The notes below the pieces were generated by a model. It saw nothing but the letters and a program-made list of their open reading frames with translations, was not told where the DNA came from and did no database searches. Made by a program: the position numbers and the translations under genes. A stretch of 64,000 nucleotides of DNA from NCBI GenBank assembly GCA_910586765.1, contig CAJUJJ010000012.1:1-64000 (forward strand). Direction: 5' to 3'. The stretch's first letter is position 1. The number at the start of each line of letters is the position of its first letter. Below, one piece after another: positions 51,573-60,843 of this stretch. The stretch comes from an uncultured Clostridia bacterium. Lineage in GTDB: Bacteria > Bacillota > Clostridia > Lachnospirales > Anaerotignaceae.

Positions 51573-52385
51573 ATGATAAAAATGATATTAGAAAATTTCT
51601 CACTAGAAAAAATAAGTCTGTCAGGACAGTGCTTTCGTTTCAAAAAGCTATCAGAAAACAAATATTGTGTTATAGCATTTGGGCAATATTTAGAGATAGA
51701 ACAATATGGAAATGAAGTGACATTTCACTGTTGCGAAAAACAGTTTCGTGAAATATGGTACAATTATTTTGATTTAGACAACAATTATTCTAAATATATG
51801 TCATCTGTACCTACCACAGACAGCTATTTAACAAAAGCGATGTTATTTGGCAAAGGCATTGTTATATTACATCAAGATATTTGGGAAACAATACTTTCTT
51901 TTGTGATTTCTCAGCAAAACAACATCAAAAGAATACAGCATATTATAGAATTGTTGTGCCAAAAATATGGCGACAAAAAAATAGCACAAAATGGTACTGT
52001 TTATTATACATTTCCTACTGTGCAATCTTTGCAATATGTCACAGAACAAGAATTTCAAAACTGTAATTTAGGTTACAGGAGTAAATTTGTTGTTAAAATT
52101 GTAGACGACATATTACAAAAAAAATGTGATATAGACTATTTAAAAAGCTGTAATTATGCAGAGTGTAAAACAGAATTGATGAAATTATATGGCATAGGAC
52201 AAAAAGTAGCAGATTGTATTTGTCTTTTTGGACTGCATCACCTCAATGCTTTTCCTATAGACACCCACATTAAAAAAGTACTTCAAAAACACTATGCGGA
52301 AGGCTTTCCCTTTGAAAATTATGCAGGTTATGAGGGAGTAATACAACAATATTTATTTTATTATGACTTATACAACAAGGACTGA
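51573..52385 (+). CDS. ogg: 8-oxoguanine DNA glycosylase
   Basis: A 270-residue OGG1-type base-excision enzyme that removes 8-oxoguanine. The N-terminal part carries SLSGQCFRFKK typical of the OGG_N domain, and FVISQQNNIKRIQHI opens the helix-hairpin-helix core. The hairpin is LYGIGQKVADCI with the catalytic Lys, and the Asp is in FPIDTHIKKV. GAGGAGGAG precedes the ATG. The response regulator gene starts 5 bases after the stop, so they may be co-transcribed. Confidence 0.9.
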   Translation: MIKMILENFSLEKISLSGQCFRFKKLSENKYCVIAFGQYLEIEQYGNEVTFHCCEKQFREIWYNYFDLDNNYSKYMSSVPTTDSYLTKAMLFGKGIVILHQDIWETILSFVISQQNNIKRIQHIIELLCQKYGDKKIAQNGTVYYTFPTVQSLQYVTEQEFQNCNLGYRSKFVVKIVDDILQKKCDIDYLKSCNYAECKTELMKLYGIGQKVADCICLFGLHHLNAFPIDTHIKKVLQKHYAEGFPFENYAGYEGVIQQYLFYYDLYNKD

Positions 52386-52390
52386 TTATT

Positions 52391-53092
52391 ATGTTGCGTA
52401 TTGCAATATGTGATGACGAAAAAATAATGTGCGATACATTACAAAAAAATATATCTGAAATACTTCAAAATACTTCTGTATCGTTCTGCATTGACTGCTA
52501 CACAAATGCGGAACAATTTTATACTGCTTGTCAACAATATCATTTACTTTTTTTAGATATAGATATGCCAAATTGCAATGGTGTTACACTAGCAAAAAAT
52601 ATTAGAAAAAAACAAATACACTGTGAAATTATATTTGTTACAATATTAAAAGAATATGTATTGAATGCTTTTGAAGTAGAAGCAGTAGACTATATTTATA
52701 AACCTATAGATATGCAAAGGCTTCAAAATGCTATACAAAGAGCTGTCAAAAAACTTCAAAAACAACAGCAAAAATCTCTTTTGATACAAACAAAATATTT
52801 TACACAAAATATCAATATTTCACAAATATATTATGTAGAAGTCATAAATAGAAAAATATATGTGCATACAAAAAATGAAACCATAGAATATTATGGTAAA
52901 TTAGAACAAGTACAAAAACAACTTGATGAACGTTTTATAAAATGCCATAGAAGCTACATTATAAATATGGACTATTTTTATCAATATCAAAACAATATTA
53001 TTACGCTTCAAAATGGTCAAACTGTTCCTGTATCTCGCCTCAGACAAAAAGAATTACTTGATGCTATGCTGCAATATATGAAAGGAGAATAG
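52391..53092 (+). CDS. LytTR response regulator (AgrA-like)
   Basis: A 233-residue regulator with an N-terminal receiver (acidic pair D8/D9, phospho-acceptor D56 in LFLDIDMPNCNG, Lys in YIYKPID). A C-terminal LytTR DNA-binding domain starts near 135 (ISQIYYVEVINRKIYVHT, FIKCHRSYIINMDYF). It is directly followed by its cognate kinase gene, 5 bases apart. Confidence 0.92.
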   Translation: MLRIAICDDEKIMCDTLQKNISEILQNTSVSFCIDCYTNAEQFYTACQQYHLLFLDIDMPNCNGVTLAKNIRKKQIHCEIIFVTILKEYVLNAFEVEAVDYIYKPIDMQRLQNAIQRAVKKLQKQQQKSLLIQTKYFTQNINISQIYYVEVINRKIYVHTKNETIEYYGKLEQVQKQLDERFIKCHRSYIINMDYFYQYQNNIITLQNGQTVPVSRLRQKELLDAMLQYMKGE

Positions 53093-53097
53093 CAATA

Positions 53098-54387
53098 ATG
53101 TATACTTTATTGTGTAATACTTTATACTATGTTGCAACACCTGTATTATTTTATTTCTTTTTTTGTCTATATTGTAATATTCATTTTCATTATAAACATT
53201 GTTTTTTTTATGTACTTTGTTGTATACTGCTTTTTCGCATAGAATTACAGTATTACAATTCTTTTTTTACCATTATAATAGAATTTCTGCTTTTAGCACT
53301 TTATGGAAATATTGTTTTAAAATGCCCCTTTTACAAATCCATATTGATTTCAGTGCTGATACATTCTATACACAGTATATGCAATGGATTGGAGCAAATG
53401 GCTTTTTTTTGGCTGCTTTCCAAAAATCCTTTACTAGAGCTTATGCAATATGGTGATGTAGTTTCTATGCTAACGACATTATTTTTAACCATTATACTAC
53501 TATCAGCATTTTTAAAATACTTTGACAAAAACATCACAATAAGTAGTTTTTATTTTTTGCTTATGATACTACCTGTATTTTTTATCTGTTTTGTAGAAAG
53601 AATTATCAGCAATACTATATACGGTAATACGATAGTATGGGACAATGACAAAGGTATTGTATTCCCTGTAGTCAATCATACTACAATATTATTATTGCAG
53701 TTATTTGCATTAGTATGCCTTTTTACATCGCTTGTAGCTTATCAAAATATCAAAAAATCTATTTTTGCAGAACAGACAATACAACTGTTAAAACAACAAT
53801 ATCACTTTCAGCAAAATTATATACAAGAGGCACAAATACGATATGAAAAAACACGCTCTTTTCGCCACGACATCAAAAATCATATTACAGTGCTTTCGGA
53901 ATTGCTCAAACAAAATTTGTCTGAACAGGCATATCAATATTTATATCATATGGAAGAACTTTCACAAAATTTATCATTTACAGTACAGACAGGAAATGTT
54001 GTAATAAACGCTCTTTTAAGCAGCAAATTTGCTTTAGCAAAACAACATAATATTACTGTAGAATGTGATTTAAACATACCTGACACTATCAAAGAAATTG
54101 ATTGTTGTATTGTGCTTTCTAATGCCATTGACAACGCTATTACAGAAAGCCAAAATGTATCACAAATACAAAATAGATTTATTACTGTCAAAAGTAACCA
54201 AAAAGGTAATATTTATATGATTTCCGTCAAAAACAAATGTCATGAAGGTATGACCACCATACCAGATATGGACATAGGACTTACTAATATAAAATCTGTT
54301 TGCCAAAAATATAATGGAACAATGCACATAGAATTACACAATGAAGTTTATCACATCAGTATGCTTTTTATCATTTCACAACAGTAA
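53098..54387 (+). CDS. GHKL sensor histidine kinase (AgrC-like)
   Basis: A 429-residue kinase with about six N-terminal membrane segments (1-205), a coiled linker and a cytosolic domain. The phospho-accepting His is in SFRHDIKNHI, the N-box in VLSNAIDNAI and a G-box in DIGLTNIKSV. It is typical of the GHKL/HPK10 group that often senses peptides. No agrB/agrD-like genes lie in the window. It pairs with the LytTR regulator just upstream. Confidence 0.92.
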   Translation: MYTLLCNTLYYVATPVLFYFFFCLYCNIHFHYKHCFFYVLCCILLFRIELQYYNSFFTIIIEFLLLALYGNIVLKCPFYKSILISVLIHSIHSICNGLEQMAFFWLLSKNPLLELMQYGDVVSMLTTLFLTIILLSAFLKYFDKNITISSFYFLLMILPVFFICFVERIISNTIYGNTIVWDNDKGIVFPVVNHTTILLLQLFALVCLFTSLVAYQNIKKSIFAEQTIQLLKQQYHFQQNYIQEAQIRYEKTRSFRHDIKNHITVLSELLKQNLSEQAYQYLYHMEELSQNLSFTVQTGNVVINALLSSKFALAKQHNITVECDLNIPDTIKEIDCCIVLSNAIDNAITESQNVSQIQNRFITVKSNQKGNIYMISVKNKCHEGMTTIPDMDIGLTNIKSVCQKYNGTMHIELHNEVYHISMLFIISQQ

Positions 54388-54457
54388 AACAACATTACAC
54401 AGCAAAAATATTGTAATATAAAACAGATACTTTATACTAAATATAGAGGTGATGTTT

Positions 54458-54763
54458 ATGAATATAAATAATATAAGTCCATCTATGCCTAGTATGAGTA
54501 TGCCTAGTGTAGGCGGAGGTAGTAGTGACAAATTAAAATCATTAGAGCAAAAATTACAACAGTTAGAAACAGAAAAACAAAAAGCAATACAATCCAAAGA
54601 CAAAGAAAAAGAAGAAAAAATCAAAAAACAAATAGAAAAGGTACAACAGCAAATACAGGAAATCAAACAGACACAACAAAAGCAACAAAACAAAGTAGAA
54701 AAAGCGACACCAGAAGAAAAAAAGCAAAAAGATGATGAAAGTGTTGTAGATTTATATGTATAA
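54458..54763 (+). CDS. FlxA-like coiled-coil protein
   Basis: A 101-residue protein. The N-terminus is Ser/Met/Pro-rich (MNINNISPSMPSMSMPSVGG) and is followed by one long charged coiled coil of Lys/Glu/Gln (LKSLEQKLQQLETEKQKAIQ and onward). It fits the FlxA-like family in overall form. The start at 54458 lies 6 bases after GAGGTG. The role is unknown. It lies 70 bases after the kinase and ends before a terminator. Confidence 0.7.
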   Translation: MNINNISPSMPSMSMPSVGGGSSDKLKSLEQKLQQLETEKQKAIQSKDKEKEEKIKKQIEKVQQQIQEIKQTQQKQQNKVEKATPEEKKQKDDESVVDLYV

Positions 54764-54795
54764 TGTAAAAACAAATAGTATAAAAACTATATTGT

Positions 54796-54825
54796 AAAAG
54801 CGTTTTCAATTATGAAAGCGTTTTT
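54796..54825 (+). terminator. Terminator after the FlxA-like gene
   Basis: AAAAGCGTTTTC/GAAAGCGTTTTT hairpin with T run. Confidence 0.75.
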
Positions 54826-54869
54826 GCGAAAATCCCTTTATCCCTTTTATGAAAAATTTATATTGTATT

Positions 54870-54905
54870 AAGTCGAAAAAAATTACTTTTTTTTCGACTT
54901 TTTTT
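54870..54905 (+). terminator. Second terminator-like hairpin upstream of marR
   Basis: AAGTCGAAAAAA/TTTTTTTCGACTT stem followed by five or more T residues. It insulates the marR-MATE operon. Confidence 0.6.
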
Positions 54906-54906
54906 A

Positions 54907-54954
54907 TTGACAAAAGTCTGATTTCATACTAAAATAGCAAGTACGAAATCAGAC
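54907..54954 (+). promoter_or_regulatory. Promoter and operator of the marR-MATE operon
   Basis: -35 TTGACA (54907-54912), 17 bp spacer, -10 TAAAAT (54930-54935). A 14-base inverted repeat flanks the -10: GTCTGATTTCATAC (54916-54929) and GTACGAAATCAGAC (54941-54954), matching at 13 of 14 positions. The left arm fills the spacer, so a bound MarR dimer would block RNA polymerase. Confidence 0.8.
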
Positions 54955-54977
54955 TAACTATATTGGAGTGATGATAT

Positions 54978-55412
54978 ATGCAAATTGACAATGAAAAAAA
55001 ATTAAAAGAATACAACGATATTTATAGACAAATGAGCGATTTATATCACGATATTGCTATAAAACTCAAATTATCAGACAGTGCATTTACTGTATTTTAC
55101 ACCCTTGCAGAAATGGACGGTTGCTGTTTGCAAAAAGACATATGCGATTTGTTTTATATGAGCAAACAGACAGTACATTCCTGTATTAAAAAATTAGAAA
55201 AAGATGGTTATGTTTTTACCCAACAAGGAAAAGACAAACATATTTATTTGACACAAAAAGGACAGCAATTTATAGAACAAAATATAATACCTATTATAGA
55301 AATTGAAAAAAGCATATTTTCAGAATTGACACCACAACAAAGTGATATGCTTTTAGAATTAAACAAAAAATATTTATATTGTTTTAAACAAAAACTAAAT
55401 GAAATCACGTAA
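54978..55412 (+). CDS. MarR-family transcriptional regulator
   Basis: A 144-residue winged-helix regulator. Its DNA-binding core is YTLAEMDGCCLQKDICDLFY, MSKQTVHSCIKKLEKDGYVF and the wing DKHIYLTQKGQQFI. It has a palindromic operator in its own promoter, implying autoregulation and control of the MATE pump downstream. The stop is 13 bases before the MATE start. Confidence 0.92.
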   Translation: MQIDNEKKLKEYNDIYRQMSDLYHDIAIKLKLSDSAFTVFYTLAEMDGCCLQKDICDLFYMSKQTVHSCIKKLEKDGYVFTQQGKDKHIYLTQKGQQFIEQNIIPIIEIEKSIFSELTPQQSDMLLELNKKYLYCFKQKLNEIT

Positions 55413-55425
55413 GGAGTGTTTTATT

Positions 55426-56754
55426 ATGAGAATACAATTATCTGACCATTTTAACTACAGTAAATTATTAAAATTTGTATTGCCTTCTATACTTATGATG
55501 ATATGCACCTCTATATATGGTGTGGTAGATGGCTTATTTGTTTCCAATTTTGTAGGAAAAACACATTTTGCTGCGGTTAATTTAATTATGCCTTTTTTTA
55601 TGGGTATTGTAACGGTAGGCTTTATGATAGGTACAGGAGGAAGTGCTATTGTAGCCAAAACACTAGGAGAAGGCAAAAAAGACAAAGCAAATGAATATTT
55701 TACTATGTTGATTTGTTTAACAGTGATATTAGGTATCATTGTTACAGCATTAGGGCAATTATTTTTACGCCCTATTATTACAATACTTGGTGCAAAAGGC
55801 ATATTAGTAGAATACTGTGTAACATATGGTAGAATTGTATTATCTTCTATGACAGCATTTATGTTGCAAACCACTTTTCAAAGTTTTTTTATTGTTGCAG
55901 AAAAACCTGCACTTAGTTTAAAAATTTCTATTGCTTCAGGAATTACAAATATGATATTAGACTTTGTTTTTATTGCAGTATTTCATTGGGGGCTTGTTGG
56001 TGCAGCAGTTGCTACAATGATTGGAGAAATTGTAGGCGGTGTAGTACCTCTATTTTACTTTGCCAAAAAAAATAGCAGTTTATTACATTTTACAAAATTC
56101 AAATGGGATTTTAGTATACTATTCAAAACTTGTACAAATGGTTCTTCTGAAATGATGACAAATCTTTCTTCTTCTGTAGTAAATATATTGTACAATTATC
56201 AGCTTATGAGATTGGCAGGAGAAAACGGCCTTTCTGCCTATGGTGTTATTATGTATGTCAATTTTATATTTGCAGCACTTTTTATAGGATATTCCATAGG
56301 AAGTGCCCCTATTATAGGCTATCACTATGGTGCAGATAATCATTCAGAATTGCAAAATTTATTTAGAAAAAGTATTATATTGATAACAATATTTAGTATA
56401 TTATTGACAGTCTGTGCGGAATTGCTTTCTTTGCCTCTTTCTCGCATATTTGTGGGATATGACAAAGTATTGCTTGATATGACTTGTAATGGCTTCAGAT
56501 TATATGCTATTTCTTTTATTATAAGCGGATTTAATATATTTAGTTCTGGATTTTTTACTGCACTAAATAATGGCATAATTTCTGCTGTGATTTCATTTGC
56601 TAGAACACTTGTATTTCAGTTAGGTGCTGTGTTGATACTGCCCTTTTTTATAGGACTGAATGGTATATGGCTTGCTATTGTAGTAGCAGAATTGTCGGCA
56701 TTGTTTGTTAGTATCTATTTCTTTGTTTCTAAAAGAAAAGTATATCATTACTAA
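55426..56754 (+). CDS. MATE-family efflux transporter
   Basis: A 442-residue multidrug and toxin extrusion protein with about twelve membrane segments in two halves. It has the family opening FVLPSILMMICTSIYGVVDG and GTGGSAIVAKTLGEGKKDKA. The start is ATG 55426, set by AAGGAG; an upstream frame overlaps marR and is not used. It is co-transcribed with marR, so it is likely induced by the compounds the MarR protein binds. The substrates are unknown. Confidence 0.92.
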   Translation: MRIQLSDHFNYSKLLKFVLPSILMMICTSIYGVVDGLFVSNFVGKTHFAAVNLIMPFFMGIVTVGFMIGTGGSAIVAKTLGEGKKDKANEYFTMLICLTVILGIIVTALGQLFLRPIITILGAKGILVEYCVTYGRIVLSSMTAFMLQTTFQSFFIVAEKPALSLKISIASGITNMILDFVFIAVFHWGLVGAAVATMIGEIVGGVVPLFYFAKKNSSLLHFTKFKWDFSILFKTCTNGSSEMMTNLSSSVVNILYNYQLMRLAGENGLSAYGVIMYVNFIFAALFIGYSIGSAPIIGYHYGADNHSELQNLFRKSIILITIFSILLTVCAELLSLPLSRIFVGYDKVLLDMTCNGFRLYAISFIISGFNIFSSGFFTALNNGIISAVISFARTLVFQLGAVLILPFFIGLNGIWLAIVVAELSALFVSIYFFVSKRKVYHY

Positions 56755-57107
56755 AAAAAGAAAGAAAAGATATTCAAAAAATTGGGCGTTTTCAAAAAAA
56801 GTAGTTTTAATAATAATTTTTATTCCTGTTTATTATTAGGAAAACGAAGTTTTCCATAAAAATTTTGTCCAACTCTTTCAAAAGTTGGTGGAGTTTGAGT
56901 TGCAGAACAAACGTCCAGTGGACGTTCGCCTAGCGACGACTGAAACGAAGCGTAGACAGCGAGCAAAACGACGGGGGAACTTTTCACAAGTGAAAAAAGT
57001 TCCCTTTTTTAATGTTTTTTATTAAAATATTTTATTGCTTATTTTTATTTACAATTATACAATATATAAAAAGGAAGTATTTCAATTACAGTATGGGAGG
57101 AAAACAA
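56755..57107. repeat. Gene-free stretch with composite palindromic repeat
   Basis: After the MATE gene there are short palindromes (GGAAAACGAAGTTTTCC about 56839-56855, CCAACTCTTTCAAAAGTTGG about 56869-56888 and AACGTCCAGTGGACGTT about 56909-56925) and a GC-richer patch (about 56905-56975). A long palindrome at 56975-57004 is followed by TTTTTT, and its core (GGGAACTTTTCACAAGTG) recurs at 7619-7650. The last hairpin could terminate the MATE transcript. No coding ORF is supported. Confidence 0.6.
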
Positions 57108-58082
57108 ATGAAAGAATATCGTTGGGCAACACTAGGCTGTGGTGTCATTGCAAATCAGCTTGCACAAGCACTCTCTCAGCAAGGCAGAACATTATATGCA
57201 GTAGCAAACAGAACATATGAAAAAGCAGTTGCTTTTGCTCAAAAATACAATATAGAAAAAGTATATTCTGTAATAGAAGATGTTTTTACAGATGATAATG
57301 TAGATATTATATACATTTCAACGCCCCACAACACACACATTTCTTATATCATACAGGCACTCAAAAACGGAAAACACGTATTATGCGAAAAATCTATTAC
57401 ATTAAATGAGCAAGAACTCAAACAAGCTGTAGAATTAGCAAAACAAAACAATTTAATATTAGCAGAAGCTATGACAATATATCATATGCCTTTGTATCAA
57501 AAACTTAATGAAATAATAAAAAATGATGTGTTAGGTGCTCTTCGTTTTGTACAGGTTAATTTTGGCAGTTACAAAGAATATGATATGAATAACAGATTTT
57601 TTAATAAAAACTTAGCAGGAGGGGCATTATTAGACATTGGTGTATATGCTCTTTCTTTTACAAGATGGTTTTTTACACAAAATGCTAACAACATTTTATC
57701 ACAAGTAAAATTTGCTCCCACCGGTGTAGATGAACAAGCAGGAATATTACTTATGAACCAAAATCAAGAAATGGCTACTATATCACTGTCTTTGCATGCA
57801 AAACAGCCCAAAAGAGGACTTGCGGCATATGAAAAAGGGTATATTGAAATTTATGAATACCCCAGAGCACAACAGGCAACGATATATTACACAGAACAGG
57901 ACAAAAAAGAAGTTATTGAAATAGGAAAAACAGAATATGCTTTATTATATGAAGTAATGGATATGGAAAAAGCAATATCCGGAGAACAAAATGTAATGTG
58001 TTTGCAGTACAGCATAGATGTTATGGAGCAAATGACTGTACTTAGAAAACAATGGGGATTGAAATATCCCGAAGAAGAATAA
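57108..58082 (+). CDS. Gfo/Idh/MocA-family oxidoreductase
   Basis: A 324-residue NAD(P)-dependent dehydrogenase. The N-terminal Rossmann motif is WATLGCGVIANQLA, with the family segments YISTPHNTHISYIIQALKNG and HVLCEKSITLNEQEL (EK dinucleotide, Lys in the active site). The C-terminal substrate domain shows LLDIGVYALSFTRWFF. GGGAGG precedes ATG 57108; a longer frame from 57012 is not needed. The substrate (sugar or inositol-type) is unknown. It is monocistronic. Confidence 0.9.
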   Translation: MKEYRWATLGCGVIANQLAQALSQQGRTLYAVANRTYEKAVAFAQKYNIEKVYSVIEDVFTDDNVDIIYISTPHNTHISYIIQALKNGKHVLCEKSITLNEQELKQAVELAKQNNLILAEAMTIYHMPLYQKLNEIIKNDVLGALRFVQVNFGSYKEYDMNNRFFNKNLAGGALLDIGVYALSFTRWFFTQNANNILSQVKFAPTGVDEQAGILLMNQNQEMATISLSLHAKQPKRGLAAYEKGYIEIYEYPRAQQATIYYTEQDKKEVIEIGKTEYALLYEVMDMEKAISGEQNVMCLQYSIDVMEQMTVLRKQWGLKYPEEE

Positions 58083-58406
58083 AATATAAAACAGAATATC
58101 ATAAATACTGCCGAATTTTTTTGATATATTATAAAAAATATTGTGCATTTTAATTTTAAATGATTGCCTTATATAGTGTAATGTATTTGATATACGGACA
58201 CAAAAAATATTGTATAAAAAAAAGAACATATTGCAACAAAATACTATATAAATTGAGCAAAAAATACAAAAACTGTATATATTGCATAAACAATGATACT
58301 ATTCTACTCAAAAACAAAACATATTGACGGAATATAAAAATATTATTATAATAAATTATAGTGATAATTATTATTAAAAAAATTTATAATATTGGAGGAG
58401 ATAACA
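58083..58406. other. Gene-free AT-rich stretch before ridA
   Basis: Very AT-rich; it holds the ridA promoter at 58324-58352 and no recognisable terminator, riboswitch or ORF. Confidence 0.5.
58324..58352 (+). promoter_or_regulatory. Promoter of ridA-ilvA
   Basis: TTGACG (58324-58329), 17 bp spacer, TATAAT (58347-58352). Confidence 0.75.
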
Positions 58407-58781
58407 ATGTTTAAAGTAACAAATACAACAAAAGCACCAGCAGCAATAGGCCCTTATTCCCAAGCAGTAGAATACAATGGATTTTTATTTGCTTCAGGAC
58501 AAATCCCTATTGACCCAGCAGTAGGCGATGTTGTGGCAACTGATATTGTGGGACAAGCAGAGCAAGTTATGAAAAATGTTTCCGCTATATTAGAAGAAAA
58601 CGGCATTGGTTTTGAAAATGTTGTAAAAACAACTTGCTTTTTAGCAGACATGGCAGATTTCCAGACATTCAATGAAGTATATGCAAAATATTTTGTAAGC
58701 AAACCAGCACGTTCTTGTGTTGCAGTAAAAGAACTTCCTAAAAAAGTATTATGTGAAGTAGAAATTATTGCAGCAAAATAA
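58407..58781 (+). CDS. ridA: Reactive intermediate/imine deaminase
   Basis: A 124-residue YjgF/YER057c/UK114 protein. Family segments are APAAIGPYSQAVEYNGFLFA, SGQIPIDPA, the VVKTTCFLADMADFQTFNEV middle and the C-terminal PARSCVAVKELPKKVLCEVE with the catalytic Arg. It hydrolyses 2-aminoacrylate/2-aminocrotonate released by PLP dehydratases. It is directly upstream of threonine deaminase, the enzyme producing that substrate. The start at 58407 follows GGAGGAG. Confidence 0.94.
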   Translation: MFKVTNTTKAPAAIGPYSQAVEYNGFLFASGQIPIDPAVGDVVATDIVGQAEQVMKNVSAILEENGIGFENVVKTTCFLADMADFQTFNEVYAKYFVSKPARSCVAVKELPKKVLCEVEIIAAK

Positions 58782-58824
58782 TCATACATTGTAAACTGTT
58801 CAATCAAATTTGGAGGAGAAAAAA

Positions 58825-60021
58825 ATGGTTACATTAGAAATGATTAAACAAGCACAACAAAATTTAAAAGGTGTTGCACGTATGACACCACTGATTTCAG
58901 CACCTAAAATTGGTGAAAATGTTTCTATCAAAGCAGAAAATTTACAATTAACAGGCTCTTTTAAATTAAGAGGAGCATATAATAAAATTTCTTCTCTTAC
59001 ACCAGAAGAAAAAGCAAAAGGTGTTATTGCTTGTTCCGCAGGAAATCATGCACAAGGTGTTGCATTATCTGCTACAAAAAATGGTATTCATTCCACCATT
59101 TGTATTCCAGCAGGTGCTCCCCTTTCTAAAGTAGAAGCAACAAGAGGTTTTGGCGGAGATGTGGTACTTGTACCTGGTGTATATGATGATGCTTATGCCA
59201 AAGCAGTAGAATTAACAAATGAAAAAGGTTACACATTTGTACACCCATTTAATGACGAAAAAGTAATTGCAGGACAGGGTACAATAGGACTTGAAATATT
59301 AGAGCAAGAGCCTCACGTTGATGCTGTATTTGTTGCCATAGGTGGAGGCGGTTTAGCAAGCGGTGTTGCTTGTGCTATAAAATCTATGAAGCCAGACTGT
59401 AAAGTATATGGTGTACAAGCAGCAGGTGCTCCTAGTATGTACGACTCTATTAACAAAGGCGAAATTATAGAATTACAAAGCGTATCTACTATTGCAGATG
59501 GTATTGCAGTAAAAAAACCAGGCGATTTAACATTTGAAATGTGTAAAAAATATTTAGATGGCGTTGTTACTGTATCAGAAGATGAAATTGCTACTGCAAT
59601 ATTGACACTTATGGAAGCACAAAAAACTGTTGCAGAAGGTGCAGGTGCAGCAAGTGTTGCAGCAGTAATGTTTGACAAAGTGCCTGAACTCAAAGGCAAA
59701 AATATTGTTTGTGTGATTTCTGGAGGAAATATTGATGTAAGCATATTATCAAGAGTTATCACAAAAGGCTTAACAAAAACAGGAAGAATTACAGAAATCA
59801 AAACAAAAGTAATTGACAAACCAGGTCAGTTAATCAATTTGCTTCAGTTAATATCCAATGCTGGTGCAAATATTATTACAATAGACCATCAAAGAGAAGC
59901 AAAAAAATCAGAAGTAAATTCTTGTATCGTTTCTATGGTATTAGAAACAAGAAATGTAGCACATTCTCAAGAAATTTGTGATACATTGCAGCAAAATGGC
60001 TATGAAATATTTGAGTCTTAA
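58825..60021 (+). CDS. ilvA: Threonine ammonia-lyase (threonine deaminase)
   Basis: A 398-residue PLP enzyme converting threonine to 2-oxobutanoate. The cofactor Lys is in TGSFKLRGAYNK (K47), with CSAGNHAQGVA, the phosphate-binding GGGGLASGVA and a C-terminal ACT domain from about residue 325 (GQLINLLQLISNAGANIITI). The single ACT domain suits either the biosynthetic or the catabolic (TdcB-like) form, so ilvA versus tdcB is not settled. The start at 58825 uses GGAGGAG. It is the second gene after ridA. Confidence 0.92.
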   Translation: MVTLEMIKQAQQNLKGVARMTPLISAPKIGENVSIKAENLQLTGSFKLRGAYNKISSLTPEEKAKGVIACSAGNHAQGVALSATKNGIHSTICIPAGAPLSKVEATRGFGGDVVLVPGVYDDAYAKAVELTNEKGYTFVHPFNDEKVIAGQGTIGLEILEQEPHVDAVFVAIGGGGLASGVACAIKSMKPDCKVYGVQAAGAPSMYDSINKGEIIELQSVSTIADGIAVKKPGDLTFEMCKKYLDGVVTVSEDEIATAILTLMEAQKTVAEGAGAASVAAVMFDKVPELKGKNIVCVISGGNIDVSILSRVITKGLTKTGRITEIKTKVIDKPGQLINLLQLISNAGANIITIDHQREAKKSEVNSCIVSMVLETRNVAHSQEICDTLQQNGYEIFES

Positions 60022-60040
60022 TACATAAAGTATAGCAAAA

Positions 60041-60075
60041 TAGTGGAATATGTAAGCATATTCCACTATTTTTTT
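60041..60075 (+). terminator. Terminator of ridA-ilvA
   Basis: TAGTGGAATATG/CATATTCCACTA hairpin followed by a T run. Confidence 0.85.
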
Positions 60076-60150
60076 GTGTCCTGCTGATATTGTTGTTTAA
60101 AATAACAAATGCTATAATATGTCATTATAACAATATAAGGAGGAAAAAAT

Positions 60151-60843
60151 ATGAAAAAAGCATTGAAAGCTGCTTTTCCTTATACAATACCTATATTTGC
60201 AGGGTTTTGGTTTATTGGTTTAACATATGGCATATATATGAATGTTCTAGGCTTTTCATTTTGGTATTCTCTTATAATGAGTTTAACCATATTTGCAGGC
60301 TCTTTGGAATTTGTTGCAGCAAATTTAATGCTTAGTGTATTCAATCCTTTGCAAGTTTTGCTCATTACACTTATGATACAAGCAAGACATCTATTTTATG
60401 GCATATCTATGTTAGACAAATACAAAAACAAAGGCATCAAAAAGTGGTATTTAATATTTGGTATGTGTGATGAAACATTCTCAATCAATTATACTGCAAA
60501 CATTCCAAAAGATGTTGATGAAGGCTGGTTTTTATTTTGGGTAACGGCATTAAACCACTTTTATTGGGTTTCTGGTGCTACATTAGGGGGAATATTAGGC
60601 TCTCTAATACAGTTTAATACAGCAGGACTAGATTTTGTTATGACAGCAATGTTTGTTGTGATATTTTTAGAGCAATGGCTCAAAGAAAAAAAGCATTGGA
60701 CGGCACTCATAGGTATTTTCTGTTCTGTTATTTGCTTACTGCTTTTTAAAGCAGACAATTTTATGATACCTACTATGATTACAATACTTTTTATGCTCAC
60801 ACTATTTCGAAAATTTATTGAAAAAGAAGGCGGTTTCTCATGA
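60151..60843 (+). CDS. azlC: AzlC-family branched-chain amino acid exporter, large subunit
   Basis: A 230-residue membrane protein with about seven hydrophobic segments. The family features are AFPYTIPIFAGFWFIGLTYG near the N-terminus and MIQARHLFYGISMLDKYK. It partners AzlD, whose start overlaps by 4 bases (ATGA). The pair exports branched-chain amino acids or analogues in Bacillus. It stands just after the threonine deaminase unit but behind a terminator. Confidence 0.92.
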   Translation: MKKALKAAFPYTIPIFAGFWFIGLTYGIYMNVLGFSFWYSLIMSLTIFAGSLEFVAANLMLSVFNPLQVLLITLMIQARHLFYGISMLDKYKNKGIKKWYLIFGMCDETFSINYTANIPKDVDEGWFLFWVTALNHFYWVSGATLGGILGSLIQFNTAGLDFVMTAMFVVIFLEQWLKEKKHWTALIGIFCSVICLLLFKADNFMIPTMITILFMLTLFRKFIEKEGGFS

